DNA of 42,697 nucleotides, taken from contig DJQK01000097.1 in the NCBI GenBank assembly GCA_002437575.1, forward strand, positions 1 through 42,697, written 5' to 3'. Source of the stretch: Clostridiales bacterium UBA6388. GTDB lineage: Bacteria > Bacillota > Clostridia > Oscillospirales > Oscillospiraceae. The position numbers and the translations under genes were made by a program. Under the pieces are notes generated by a model. The model was not told the origin of the DNA. It did not search any database and worked only from the letters and a program-made list of their open reading frames with translations. Shown piece by piece: positions 1 to 5,995 of this stretch (within the stretch, counting starts at the first letter, position 1; each line of letters begins with the position of its first letter).

Positions 1-894
1 CTTATCCAGCCCCAGCATCCGGGCCGGGCGCTTCTGCTTCCAGTCGATCCATTCCAGCTTCGCGCTGTGCCCGCCGCAGTAGCCCCTGTTCTTCGTATCT
101 CTGGTGATCGCTTTCGCGATCATTTCCCCACAGCCCTGCACAATCAGATTCTCGACATTCCTGTGCTTCTGCCAAAGGCGCAGGTACGCCACGGGCCGGG
201 CATCGTCTCCGGCCGCTTTCAGGTACTGCGTCAGGGCCGAATGCTCGATGGTCGTGCCGGTAAGGTCTTCCGGCTTGCGGAACCAGTTTTCCTCCAGCGT
301 CTCGCCCCATCTGTCGTCGCAGCGCTTCACCTGCCGCCAGCGGCCAAAATAGCTGATCGTGTTCAGGCACTTCTGATACCCCGTCAGTCGGACCGTCTTT
401 TTCTGCTCAAAAACATACGCCTCATACGGCCACATCCGGTAAATTTTCTGCGCGTCCTCGCCGATATTCCGCTCCGCGCGCCAGCCCAGCAGGATGAATT
501 TTTCTCCCAGCTGCCACGGCTCACAGAAATAGACGTTGTCGTCGATCCCGTCCCTTGACAGCTGCCCGATATGCTTTGCCCGGAGTTCCGCGCCGCACTG
601 CGGACACTGAAGCTTGTCTTCCGGGCCGATCTGCATGACGCCCTCCACGAAGCCGAACGGCGCCCAGCCTTTTCCGCAGTCCGCTCCTCTGACCTTCTCC
701 GTGATCCAGCTGCCGCCGCAGGCCGTGCAGGTCACGGACACGGCGTTTTCCCGCATGCCGGTCAGCGGATCGCGGTAATATGTATCCCGGTAGATCGCGT
801 ACTCGGTTTTAAACTTCGTTTTGATGCACCAGTCCAGCGCTCCCTCGGACGGCTGGCGGGGCAGCCGCTCCTCATAGTTGATCTGTTCGCTCAT
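1..894 (-). CDS. PcfJ-family protein, N-terminal 298 codons (runs off the window)
   Basis: The frame opens at an ATG at 894 and is still open at base 1. The start overlaps the stop of the upstream gene in an ATGA. Visible features are a Cys4 zinc-finger-like pair (CTACGG near residue 54, CPQCG near 100) and the stretch ending ARMLGLDK, as in phage and plasmid PcfJ-like proteins. PcfJ is named from the conjugative plasmid pCF10, and its molecular role is not established. The conserved HCVGTY segment is not here but in the minus-strand fragment at 42408-42697, at the other end of the window. I infer that both are halves of one gene with the middle (about 150-190 codons) outside the window. Confidence 0.8.
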   Translation of the reverse strand, partial: MSEQINYEERLPRQPSEGALDWCIKTKFKTEYAIYRDTYYRDPLTGMRENAVSVTCTACGGSWITEKVRGADCGKGWAPFGFVEGVMQIGPEDKLQCPQCGAELRAKHIGQLSRDGIDDNVYFCEPWQLGEKFILLGWRAERNIGEDAQKIYRMWPYEAYVFEQKKTVRLTGYQKCLNTISYFGRWRQVKRCDDRWGETLEENWFRKPEDLTGTTIEHSALTQYLKAAGDDARPVAYLRLWQKHRNVENLIVQGCGEMIAKAITRDTKNRGYCGGHSAKLEWIDWKQKRPARMLGLDK

Positions 895-1244
895 CCGAAG
901 AAATCCTCCAGATTTACGACGTTCCCGGCCGGTACGGGAGGTGCGGCAGGTTCCGGCTTCGGCGCTTCCGCCTGCTCCGGCAGGCCGAAGTATTTGCGGA
1001 TGATCTTCTCGGCCTCTGTGCCAGTGCAGCAGCTGCCGTTTTTGCGCGCGAACGCCCGGATGTTGGCCTCGCAATCCTTGAGGTTCATGCCGCCGTGCTG
1101 CAGTTCGTCCAGCACCAGCTTGCTTGCCGCCTCATCCGGCGTGATCATCTCCAGCAGCTGCTCCCCGCACATCCAGACCGGGCCGCGCGGCCCCTGCTGC
1201 TTGCGGATGATCTCCGTTACCTCTTGCAAATATGGATTTTTCAT
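891..1244 (-). CDS. PcfK-like small partner of PcfJ
   Basis: This 117-aa protein starts at ATG 1244, 8 nt after an AAGGAGA-type ribosome binding site, and overlaps the PcfJ start by 4 nt, so the two are probably translationally coupled. It has a helical N-terminus, a central NLKDCEANIRAFARKN segment, a motif EKIIRKYFGLPE, a Pro/Ala linker, and a short acidic C-terminal tail NVVNLEDFF. The layout and position before pcfJ match the PcfK-like proteins that accompany PcfJ in Firmicutes mobile elements. Some members of that superfamily have been reported as Cas9 inhibitors (AcrIIA9). The assignment is by pattern and context only, and no anti-CRISPR activity can be claimed from sequence. Confidence 0.55.
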   Translation of the reverse strand: MKNPYLQEVTEIIRKQQGPRGPVWMCGEQLLEMITPDEAASKLVLDELQHGGMNLKDCEANIRAFARKNGSCCTGTEAEKIIRKYFGLPEQAEAPKPEPAAPPVPAGNVVNLEDFFG

Positions 1245-1328
1245 GCTATACTCTCCTTGTACTTGATTTTCACAGAGAAGCGCAGGCTTCTCCGCCCTCG
1301 TCCGGCTGGAACCGGTCGGGGGCATTTT

Positions 1329-1586
1329 TTATCCGAACATCCTGTCCGGCTGATAGCCAAGCTTGGCCACGCTGGCCGTCTGGTGGTATTCCGGCCGCTT
1401 GAAGCTGTAGCCCCAGCGCTTGGCCGCCCAGAACAGGGCCGCCGTCTCGTCTGCCGCATGGACAGTCAGCTGACGCCCAGCATAGTCCACCACGAAATAG
1501 TGCTTGCCGGTATAGCCCGGCTGCTCGACGATATCCGCGCGCTTCGCGGGCCGCTCGCCGGGATAGCTGATACTATTTTGCTGCAT
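1329..1586 (-). CDS. Small conserved phage early protein
   Basis: This 85-aa protein starts at ATG 1586 after a GGAGAGG-like site about 9 nt upstream. A longer reading upstream lacks a ribosome binding site and would cover the neighbouring gene. The core (HYFVVDYAGRQLTVHAADETAALFWAAKRWG) is a compact beta-beta-alpha segment of a kind common among small early genes of Clostridia phages. Its function is unknown. It overlaps the upstream Cys-rich gene by 14 nt and belongs to the tightly packed leftward early operon. An 84-nt gap separates it from the PcfK-like gene. Confidence 0.7.
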   Translation of the reverse strand: MQQNSISYPGERPAKRADIVEQPGYTGKHYFVVDYAGRQLTVHAADETAALFWAAKRWGYSFKRPEYHQTASVAKLGYQPDRMFG

Positions 1587-1821
1587 ATGTCTTGCCTCTC
1601 CTGTCCTTATTTGCCGCCCGCTCGATCTGCCGGACGGCGGCTCTGTCCGGTTCCAGACTGAGTTTGTCCCGGTGGTTGACATCATAGATGTGGTTGCGGA
1701 TGCTCTCATAGAGCGTCCAGCTGCAGCAGCGTGTGCTGCATCCGGCCTCGCGGCTTTGGCAGTCCTTCCCGCACGGTGACGGGATCTGCCGCATGCGCGG
1801 CGCGTAGATCTGCGCCGTCAT
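1573..1821 (-). CDS. Cys-rich small zinc-binding-type phage protein
   Basis: This 82-aa protein starts at ATG 1821, overlapping the preceding stop. The Cys pattern C-x3-C-x6-C-x3-CC (residues 17-33: PCGKDCQSREAGCSTRCC) suggests one small metal site. It is followed by a basic helix (LYESIRNHIYDVNHR) and a basic tail. Proteins with this CGKDC...C pattern and a basic tail recur in prophages of gut Firmicutes with no assigned role. Metal binding is inferred from Cys spacing only. Confidence 0.7.
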   Translation of the reverse strand: MTAQIYAPRMRQIPSPCGKDCQSREAGCSTRCCSWTLYESIRNHIYDVNHRDKLSLEPDRAAVRQIERAANKDRRGKTYAAK

Positions 1822-2042
1822 AGTGCTTCGTCCTGCACTTTCATAAGCCAGTACGCCAGCTTTTGCATCCGCGTCTCCTGCGCAAGCAGCGCGTCCGTCG
1901 TTTCGTGATCGACGCGCGGCATATCATACAGGAGCGCCCGGTCGTTCTTGAGGTCGTCCGCGAATGCGCTCACCGCCTCGATCACATCCGCCAGCTGATC
2001 CGGGCGGAAATTGACCGTGATTTTGCGCTCCTTCACAGGCAT
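1818..2042 (-). CDS. Small helical early protein, unknown function
   Basis: This 74-aa protein starts at ATG 2042. It is predicted to be mostly helical: a short beta-like start (KITVNFRPDQ), then two amphipathic helices (LADVIEAVSAFADDLKN and DALLAQETRMQKLAYWLMKVQ). It overlaps both neighbours (10 nt with the membrane gene upstream, 4 nt downstream), which supports its being a real gene in the polycistronic early message. I do not recognise the family. Confidence 0.6.
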   Translation of the reverse strand: MPVKERKITVNFRPDQLADVIEAVSAFADDLKNDRALLYDMPRVDHETTDALLAQETRMQKLAYWLMKVQDEAL

Positions 2043-2281
2043 ACACCCGTCAAAAACGTCGTAACCGACACGCCGCCGAGAACGGCGGCGATCTCCGCCG
2101 CGTTGGCGCAGCCCGCGATGATGCACAGCGCAAATGCCACGCCGGATAGCCAAATGCACACCAGCCGGGCCAGCCGCCGCATGGCCTTGCGCTGCTGGTA
2201 CGCCTCATAGATCCGCGCCTGCCGCTCGCGCGTGATCTCCTCCGGCTCCTGCCCGAGCCGTTCTGCAAGATTCGTTCTCAT
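2033..2281 (-). CDS. Small membrane protein with two predicted helices
   Basis: This 82-aa protein starts at ATG 2281 after a strong AAGGAGG site, overlapping the previous gene by 4 nt. The N-terminal half is charged (RLGQEPEEITRERQARIYEAYQQRK). The C-terminal half holds two hydrophobic segments (roughly residues 38-57 and 60-80) with a short Ala-rich turn. An inner-membrane location is expected. In an early operon such proteins can act in superinfection exclusion, but nothing in the sequence proves this. Confidence 0.65.
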   Translation of the reverse strand: MRTNLAERLGQEPEEITRERQARIYEAYQQRKAMRRLARLVCIWLSGVAFALCIIAGCANAAEIAAVLGGVSVTTFLTGVCL

Positions 2282-2535
2282 GTTGCTTCCTCCTTCGTAT
2301 CCGGCAAAATCTCCGCCTGCCCCAGCACCTGCAGCAGATGCCGCGCCTCCTCGGCGCTTTTTCTGCGATCTGCTGCTTCCAGAATCAGTGGCTTCCGCCA
2401 TTCTGGATTTCCGGCCCAATCCTTTGCGCCCTTTTCGTATCTCTCCGCAGCCCCGGCGTCTGCAAACATGGCCTGCTCGACCCGGTGCTTGAGCCTCCAC
2501 CAGTCATCGTCGGAAATAATCAGCTTACACATCAT
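2278..2535 (-). CDS. Small early protein, helical, unknown function
   Basis: This 85-aa protein starts at ATG 2535 (a second in-frame ATG follows at 2532), 9 nt after AAGGAGG inside the end of the preceding gene, which it overlaps by 11 nt. It contains ISDDDWWRLKHRVEQAMFADAG followed by a charged helical region, and has no membrane segment. I do not recognise a family. Confidence 0.65.
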   Translation of the reverse strand: MMCKLIISDDDWWRLKHRVEQAMFADAGAAERYEKGAKDWAGNPEWRKPLILEAADRRKSAEEARHLLQVLGQAEILPDTKEEAT

Positions 2536-2749
2536 TCCGCTTATCCTCCTTCGTCTCCTGCATCCGCCTGACGAGCCGGGCCAGACGGGCGTTTTGTGTC
2601 ACGAGTTTCTGCGCGTCCATGTCCAGCCCCTTGCGCTTGAGTCCATTGATGATCTGCGCATTCTGGCACTCGCACGCAAGCGCCGCCTCGATCAGATCAT
2701 GCAACTCCCACGCATCCAGCGTCAGGGTGTAGGTCTTTGCCTTTGCCAT
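2525..2749 (-). CDS. Small coiled-coil-like early protein
   Basis: This 74-aa protein starts at ATG 2749. It begins with a short beta strand (TYTLTLDAWELHDLIEAAL), followed by a helix with heptad-like leucines (NARLARLVRRMQE). It carries the ribosome binding site of the next gene in its final codons (KEDKRNDV). Similar 70-80-aa proteins beginning TYTLTLD are common in Clostridia phages and have no assigned role. Confidence 0.65.
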   Translation of the reverse strand: MAKAKTYTLTLDAWELHDLIEAALACECQNAQIINGLKRKGLDMDAQKLVTQNARLARLVRRMQETKEDKRNDV

Positions 2750-2752
2750 GGG

Positions 2753-3004
2753 TCAGCCTTTTGCCTCCCGGATCATCAGCGTACCGCCGTTGCCCCAGAA
2801 TTCAGATACCTCTCCGTCCTCAAATACGCTGAGGTCCTTCAGGCTTGTCAGCGTCTGCTGTCTCGTCTTCTCCGGGAGATAAAGGCTCCCCGTATAGCCG
2901 AGACTGCTGTTTGGAATTCGCGGCTGTTCGCTTGCGCGCATCAGGTATACCACCCGCACGTCGCACGTCAGCCGGAAAAGGCTTAAAAGTTCTTTGATTT
3001 TCAC
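2753..3004 (-). CDS. Small early protein, unknown function
   Basis: This 83-aa protein starts at GTG 3004, overlapping the preceding stop as GTGA, so translation is probably coupled to the lipoprotein gene upstream. No ATG lies near the expected position. It shows mixed alpha/beta character and no Cys or membrane segment. The family is not recognised, and its reality rests on the tight operon packing. Confidence 0.55.
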   Translation of the reverse strand: MKIKELLSLFRLTCDVRVVYLMRASEQPRIPNSSLGYTGSLYLPEKTRQQTLTSLKDLSVFEDGEVSEFWGNGGTLMIREAKG

Positions 3005-3414
3005 GGCTTTACCTCAACATCGATTGGGAATTCCGTGTGGAAATACATCTTGTAGTGGTACGCGTCTGTGTGCGTCCCGGAAATGTCCTCTACCACATAG
3101 AGGGTATAATCGTTCAGGTATATGTAATTCTTCTTGTACTCGTTGGGTCCGACCTTGCAGGTTACAATGAGTTCGCTGTTGCTGTCGTTGTTGGAAATGC
3201 TCATGTAGCCCTCGGCTTCCAGGATTATTTTGTCCGTCCTGGCGTTGTATACGGTGATCCGGCGCTCAGATTCAAAATAATCCGCCTGCTTGCTGATATT
3301 GTGGTTTACCTTGTCGGCCTCCGAGCAGCCGGTCAGCATTGCTGTAATCAGCAGCGCCAGAAGGACTGCCGCAATCAGCGATACGACGGTGGTGGTGTTT
3401 TTGGATTTTCTCAT
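3001..3414 (-). CDS. Phage beta-sandwich-type lipoprotein
   Basis: This 137-aa protein starts at ATG 3414, overlapping the preceding stop. It has a classic lipoprotein signal: basic MRKSK, a hydrophobic stretch at residues 10-27, and lipobox LTGC with the lipidated Cys at 30. The mature part is rich in beta strands. It should sit on the outer face of the cytoplasmic membrane after lipidation. Lipoproteins of this size are common in temperate phages, and some, such as TP-J34 Ltp, block DNA injection by other phages. That role here is an inference, and its early-operon position would mean expression during lytic growth. Confidence 0.75.
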   Translation of the reverse strand: MRKSKNTTTVVSLIAAVLLALLITAMLTGCSEADKVNHNISKQADYFESERRITVYNARTDKIILEAEGYMSISNNDSNSELIVTCKVGPNEYKKNYIYLNDYTLYVVEDISGTHTDAYHYKMYFHTEFPIDVEVKP

Positions 3415-3593
3415 GCCGTTTCCTCCTCTGTTTTGTAAAAGTCCACTCCTGGGTATAGCCCCCGCAGCCAGCGAATCTTCAGTTCCGTCGCGGCTGCGCG
3501 CTTCTTTTCCAGTGTCAGATCGTCAAACCGCACCGGCTCGCCGCCGACGTAAACATAGCTTTCCGTCCGGATCACCGGCTTCTTTCTTGCCAT
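3411..3593 (-). CDS. Small conserved phage early protein (60 aa)
   Basis: This protein starts at ATG 3593 after a GGAGGCGCG-like purine run and ends overlapping the lipoprotein start. The sequence RFDDLTLEKKRAAATELKIRWLRGLYPGVDFY fits a widespread small phage protein type (DLTPEQKRKAAT...LN.LY.G). It is helical and basic, and its function is unknown. Confidence 0.65.
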   Translation of the reverse strand: MARKKPVIRTESYVYVGGEPVRFDDLTLEKKRAAATELKIRWLRGLYPGVDFYKTEEETA

Positions 3594-3642
3594 ACCCCGC
3601 GCCTCCTTTTCGTGTATTCTATGCGTTTGCTTCTGTTGGCGT

Positions 3643-3933
3643 TCAGTTCCCTCGTACTGAAATCACGGTATTCTCTTCCGCGATGTCGGCAATCAGATTG
3701 TTGTACGCGGCCCGCGCTGCGGCCTCCGTGGAGTAGTACGCGACAACGACGTAACTCTTTACCAGCGCCCAGCGATCTTCGCAGTCGTAGGTGTGGCCGA
3801 TCTCAGCGTCGCCGAGTTTGCACACTTTATTGCTCACCGTATCCACGATCACGGTTCTGCGCTCCACGCAGATGGTGTCGCTATCGTCGAGGCTGGCGCA
3901 GCACATATTGGCAAAATTGTTGATGTAATTCAT
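3643..3933 (-). CDS. Small early protein with beta-rich core
   Basis: This 96-aa protein starts at ATG 3933 after AAAGGAG 7 nt upstream. It has predicted beta strands (TICVERRTVIVDTV, WALVKSYVVVAYYS) followed by a helix (TEAAARAAYNNLIADIAEE). It has two adjacent Cys near residue 11 but no zinc-finger spacing. It is the third gene after the lytic promoter. The family is not recognised. Confidence 0.65.
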   Translation of the reverse strand: MNYINNFANMCCASLDDSDTICVERRTVIVDTVSNKVCKLGDAEIGHTYDCEDRWALVKSYVVVAYYSTEAAARAAYNNLIADIAEENTVISVRGN

Positions 3934-3952
3934 GATAAATTCTCCTTTTCAT

Positions 3953-4105
3953 TTACGGTGTTTCTTCCAGCAAGTTCACGATGCAGCACATCTGCTCCGT
4001 CAGCTTTGCAAGATCCTCGTTTGTGGTTTCCTGCTTTCTGCTACGCTCGGCCAGCAATTTCAGCTGCTCTTCGAGCGTCTGCCGCAGATCATCGTCGATT
4101 ACCAT
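3953..4105 (-). CDS. Very small coiled-coil early protein (50 aa)
   Basis: It starts at ATG 4105, sharing one base with the stop of the Cro-like gene (TGATG), so translation should be coupled. The protein is one long charged helix (DDLRQTLEEQLKLLAERSRKQ...LAKLTEQMCCIVNLLEE) with heptad leucines. It may be a small oligomeric or accessory regulator, but this is an inference from position directly after the Cro-like gene. Confidence 0.65.
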   Translation of the reverse strand: MVIDDDLRQTLEEQLKLLAERSRKQETTNEDLAKLTEQMCCIVNLLEETP

Positions 4106-4314
4106 CAGACGGCCTCCTTTTTCGGTTTTTGCAGCAGTGAATCGACCGATACGCCGAAGTAGTCCGCGATTGCCTTTACCGTACTGATGCGTGGGGCGGC
4201 TTCTTTCCCTTCCCACTTGCCGATAGTTCCATTGGCAATGCCGCACGCCTTTTCTACGGTCGCAATGTTTGTCTTGTGTTTCTCGCAGAGGCGCTTGACA
4301 TTCTCATAAATCAA
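4105..4314 (-). CDS. Cro-like XRE helix-turn-helix protein
   Basis: This 69-aa protein starts at TTG 4314, 6 nt after a GGAGGG site; no in-frame ATG fits. It is a single XRE-type HTH domain: NVKRLCEKHKTNIATVEKACGIANGTIGKWEGKEAAPRISTVKAIADYFGVSVDSLL. It is the first gene of the leftward transcript from the promoter at 4454-4482 and lies opposite the CI-like gene. I infer that it promotes lytic development by repressing the repressor promoter. Both HTH proteins share the NGTxGKW recognition region, so they probably bind the same operators. Confidence 0.85.
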   Translation of the reverse strand: MIYENVKRLCEKHKTNIATVEKACGIANGTIGKWEGKEAAPRISTVKAIADYFGVSVDSLLQKPKKEAV

Positions 4315-4344
4315 AAAAATCCCTCCAATCTAAACGAATAGTAC

Positions 4345-4373
4345 TTGACAGAGATTAGAAGATAGTCTAATAT
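4345..4373 (+). promoter_or_regulatory. Rightward promoter of the repressor gene
   Basis: TTGACA (4345-4350), a 17-nt spacer and TAATAT (4368-4373) make a near-consensus sigma-A promoter reading toward the CI-like gene at 4515. An inverted repeat ATTAGA-N6-TCTAAT (4354-4371) overlaps the spacer and -10 and is a likely operator. The predicted leader is about 135 nt long and crosses the opposing promoter. Confidence 0.75.
4354..4371. promoter_or_regulatory. Putative operator, dyad ATTAGA-N6-TCTAAT
   Basis: This is a perfect 6-bp inverted repeat with a 6-nt spacer lying over the rightward promoter. Related TCTAA half-sites occur at about 4328, 4449-4465 (TCTA-N7-TAGA, over the -10 of the leftward promoter), 4502 and 4531. 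The spacing over both promoters suggests binding by the two HTH proteins encoded on either side. This is inferred from symmetry and position. Confidence 0.55.
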
Positions 4374-4448
4374 AAGCGTGTCAAGGCAATTAAATATCTT
4401 CTGAAAGTCCGTCTTGGTGAGGGGCTTGGTTTTTTGTACCCTTCACGC

Positions 4449-4465
4449 GTCTAAGTATAATAGAC
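4449..4465. promoter_or_regulatory. Putative operator over the leftward promoter
   Basis: GTCTA-N7-TAGAC is a 5-bp perfect dyad covering the -10 of the leftward promoter (4454-4459). It resembles the dyad at 4354-4371 in its TCTA/TAGA half-sites. Occupancy would block the lytic transcript. Confidence 0.5.
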
Positions 4466-4482
4466 TTAAGTCGCATTGTCAA
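4454..4482 (-). promoter_or_regulatory. Leftward lytic (early) promoter
   Basis: On the minus strand, TTGACA (4482-4477), a 17-nt spacer and TATACT (4459-4454) form a near-perfect promoter reading into the Cro-like gene. It faces the rightward promoter at 4345-4373. The two transcripts therefore overlap by about 70 nt, as in P2/186-type switches rather than lambda. Confidence 0.75.
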
Positions 4483-4514
4483 GAAGAAAATCTGATTTTT
4501 GTCTAATTATTTTT

Positions 4515-4865
4515 ATGGATTTGCATTTACGTCTAAAAAACCTTTGTAAGAGCAGGGGCACAAGCATTGCTGCGATTGAATCCAGCCTCGGTTTGGGGAA
4601 CGGAACCGCCGGGAAGTGGTGGAAAAACGGTCGTGTTCCGAACTACGCAAACCTTTCAGCCGTAGCCGCAGAACTCGATACGACTGTCGCCTATCTGACG
4701 GGCGAGACCGACGATCCGTCTGCGGGCATAAAAAAAGACCCCATCCGGGAGGATGGGGCGGTGAGTGAGCCGAAGCAGAAGCTGCTTGATATGATCGACG
4801 GGCTTTCTGACGAGCAGTGCAGAAAGCTTGCCGGGTTTATCGCGGAAGCGCTGAAGCTGATGTGA
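4515..4865 (+). CDS. CI-like XRE repressor (short, no peptidase domain)
   Basis: This 116-aa protein starts at ATG 4515. There is no Shine-Dalgarno sequence before it, and a TTG at 4476 in the same frame has none either, so the start is chosen by alignment of the HTH start. Residues 1-65 form an XRE HTH (LHLRLKNLCKSRG...IESSLGLGNGTAGKWWKNGRVPNYANLSAVAAELDTTVAYLTGE). The rest is a short charged segment with a C-terminal helix (KQKLLDMIDGLSDEQCRKLAGFIAEALKL). It lacks the LexA/CI-type self-cleavage domain. Induction must therefore use another route, for example an antirepressor. Confidence 0.8.
   Translation: MDLHLRLKNLCKSRGTSIAAIESSLGLGNGTAGKWWKNGRVPNYANLSAVAAELDTTVAYLTGETDDPSAGIKKDPIREDGAVSEPKQKLLDMIDGLSDEQCRKLAGFIAEALKLM
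4730..4758 (-). terminator. Minus-strand intrinsic terminator inside the repressor gene
   Basis: Read leftward, CCCCATCC-TCCC-GGATGGGG (stem 4739-4746 with 4751-4758) is followed by TC and seven T (4736-4730). It lies within the coding sequence of the CI-like gene on the other strand. It would stop leftward transcripts from the 5.4-5.9 kb genes before they reach the switch promoters. Confidence 0.7.
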
Positions 4866-4873
4866 GGGTCACT

Positions 4874-5359
4874 ATGGGTATAGACATAAAAAGCCGCACG
4901 TTTTGTATAAAATCCACAAAACGTGCGGAACGGAAGGAGTTTCTACGGTATCCAGTGATAAAATCTGAAAAAGACTATATCAAAGCCCAAAAGGAAATGC
5001 TTCTTCGTATCCAAGAAATGAAGCTGGAAGATGTCAATACGCGGAATATGTCTACTGATGAAGCGGAAATCCTGATGAGTTGCGTTAAGGCCGGGTATTT
5101 AATCGGTCGTTATGAGGAAAACGGTTTAGAACTTCGGACTATGGATGGAAAGGCACACCCGGAACTTTTCAGCACCAGCATCACGCCATCCGGCGCAGCT
5201 TTCTTGAAACCAAATCATACTGACGCAAAAGCTACGATCGCTTTGATTATTTCGTTTTTGGCACTTATTGTTTCTATCCTATCCAACTTTTTAGACATGA
5301 AAGAAACCATTGACTTCCTAATATGTTTATTAAAATCGATAATATCGAAAACACAATAG
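4874..5359 (+). CDS. Membrane-anchored accessory protein of the lysogeny operon
   Basis: This 161-aa protein starts at ATG 4874 after a weak GAGGG site, 8 nt after the repressor stop, so it is probably co-transcribed with the repressor. The N-terminal two thirds is soluble and helical (KDYIKAQKEMLLRIQEMKLEDVN; EAEILMSCVKAGYLIGRYEENGLEL). Near the C-terminus is one transmembrane segment (ATIALIISFLALIVSILSNFL) followed by a short amphipathic tail. A hairpin at codons 5-18 makes the start uncertain; a GTG at 4955 is an alternative, although its spacing from AAGGAG is long. It may be a repressor partner or an exclusion protein. The family is not recognised. Confidence 0.6.
   Translation: MGIDIKSRTFCIKSTKRAERKEFLRYPVIKSEKDYIKAQKEMLLRIQEMKLEDVNTRNMSTDEAEILMSCVKAGYLIGRYEENGLELRTMDGKAHPELFSTSITPSGAAFLKPNHTDAKATIALIISFLALIVSILSNFLDMKETIDFLICLLKSIISKTQ
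4888..4928 (-). terminator. Second minus-strand terminator in the lysogeny region
   Basis: A perfect 13-bp inverted repeat (4894-4906 with 4916-4928, 9-nt loop) is followed, reading leftward, by five T (4892-4888). With the terminator at 4730-4758 it makes a tandem stop for leftward transcription. It overlaps the first codons of the plus-strand membrane protein gene. Confidence 0.65.
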
Positions 5360-5422
5360 TGAGTGTAAACAGAATATCCGTCTTGCTTTTTTTCATTTTC
5401 ATTTGTTTTCAGCCTCCGTTTG

Positions 5423-5743
5423 TTAAACGGGTAAGTTCCCGCGCTGCCACTGGATATTCAGCGCTTCTCGGATAGCTTCAGCTTTTTCAGGGGTAATGTC
5501 TGTCGGCTCGTAATCCTCGCATGGATTATCTTTCCCGCAGCCAATCACATACCAGCCGCCCCAAGTGGGGTATCGGACGATTACATGCTTGCACCCAGAA
5601 CAGGCAAGGCTGGAGCACTGCGGAAGCTTTGCGTCGCTGATGAGCGCAGACCGTCGCGTCTTCTCCTGTTCCAGCGAAAGCTGCTCTCTCAGTTTGCGGT
5701 TTTCTTCTCTCAAGCGTTCAAGTTCTTTTCTTGCAAACAGCAT
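5423..5743 (-). CDS. Cys-containing coiled-coil protein, unknown function
   Basis: This 106-aa protein starts at ATG 5743 after a perfect AAGGAGG, inside the end of the 52-aa gene upstream. The N-terminal helix (ARKELERLREENRKLREQLSLEQEK) is a clear coiled coil. A Cys-rich middle follows (CSSLACSGCKHVIV...VIGCGKDNPCEDYEP) with five or six Cys that could bind a metal. It lies on the minus strand between plus-strand lysogeny genes and forms a two-gene unit with 5710-5868. Confidence 0.7.
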   Translation of the reverse strand: MLFARKELERLREENRKLREQLSLEQEKTRRSALISDAKLPQCSSLACSGCKHVIVRYPTWGGWYVIGCGKDNPCEDYEPTDITPEKAEAIREALNIQWQRGNLPV

Positions 5744-5868
5744 TGTAGCCTCCTTAATACATACGCAGCCTGTTCGTCCGTCAAAGACAAGACGGCGGCT
5801 TTTAATTCCTCACGAACGTTTGTTTCCTTGGTATCATTATCGCACACTTTCCGTAAATTTTCAACCAT
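5710..5868 (-). CDS. Small 52-aa protein upstream of the coiled-coil gene
   Basis: It starts at ATG 5868, 6 nt after AGGAG. The protein begins MVENLRKVCDNDTKE and contains VREELKAAVLSLTDEQAAYVLRRLQ, a short helical motif (LTDEQ-A-YVLR-L) often seen in small phage genes. It overlaps the next start by 34 nt, which implies coupling. Its function is unknown; dimeric regulators have similar size, but no HTH is visible. Confidence 0.6.
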   Translation of the reverse strand: MVENLRKVCDNDTKETNVREELKAAVLSLTDEQAAYVLRRLQCCLQEKNLNA

Positions 5869-5927
5869 TGTCCGCTCCTATCTCCATTCTTCCAAATTCC
5901 GACGTTTATTTTTATGCAGTTTCCACA

Positions 5928-5956
5928 TTGCGGTTACTGGTTCTAAGTGGTAATAT
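5928..5956 (+). promoter_or_regulatory. Promoter of the zinc-ribbon membrane protein gene
   Basis: TTGCGG (5928-5933), a 17-nt spacer and TAATAT (5951-5956) lie 40 nt before the ATG at 5996. The gene has its own promoter, separate from the repressor operon, as is usual for a lysogenic-conversion gene. Confidence 0.55.
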
Positions 5957-5995
5957 GTAATTGTTTACAACGAGCATATAAGGGGTGCCGCATTG

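Noticed and set aside
5418..5432. Short hairpin CCGTTT-GTT-AAACGG after the 5423-5743 gene
   Set aside because: The 6-bp stem has no T-run, is too weak to call a terminator, and overlaps the stop codon by chance.
5812..5825. Second LexA-like site (GAAC-N4-GTTT)
   Set aside because: It matches only a looser consensus, lies inside the 52-aa gene and is not associated with a promoter.
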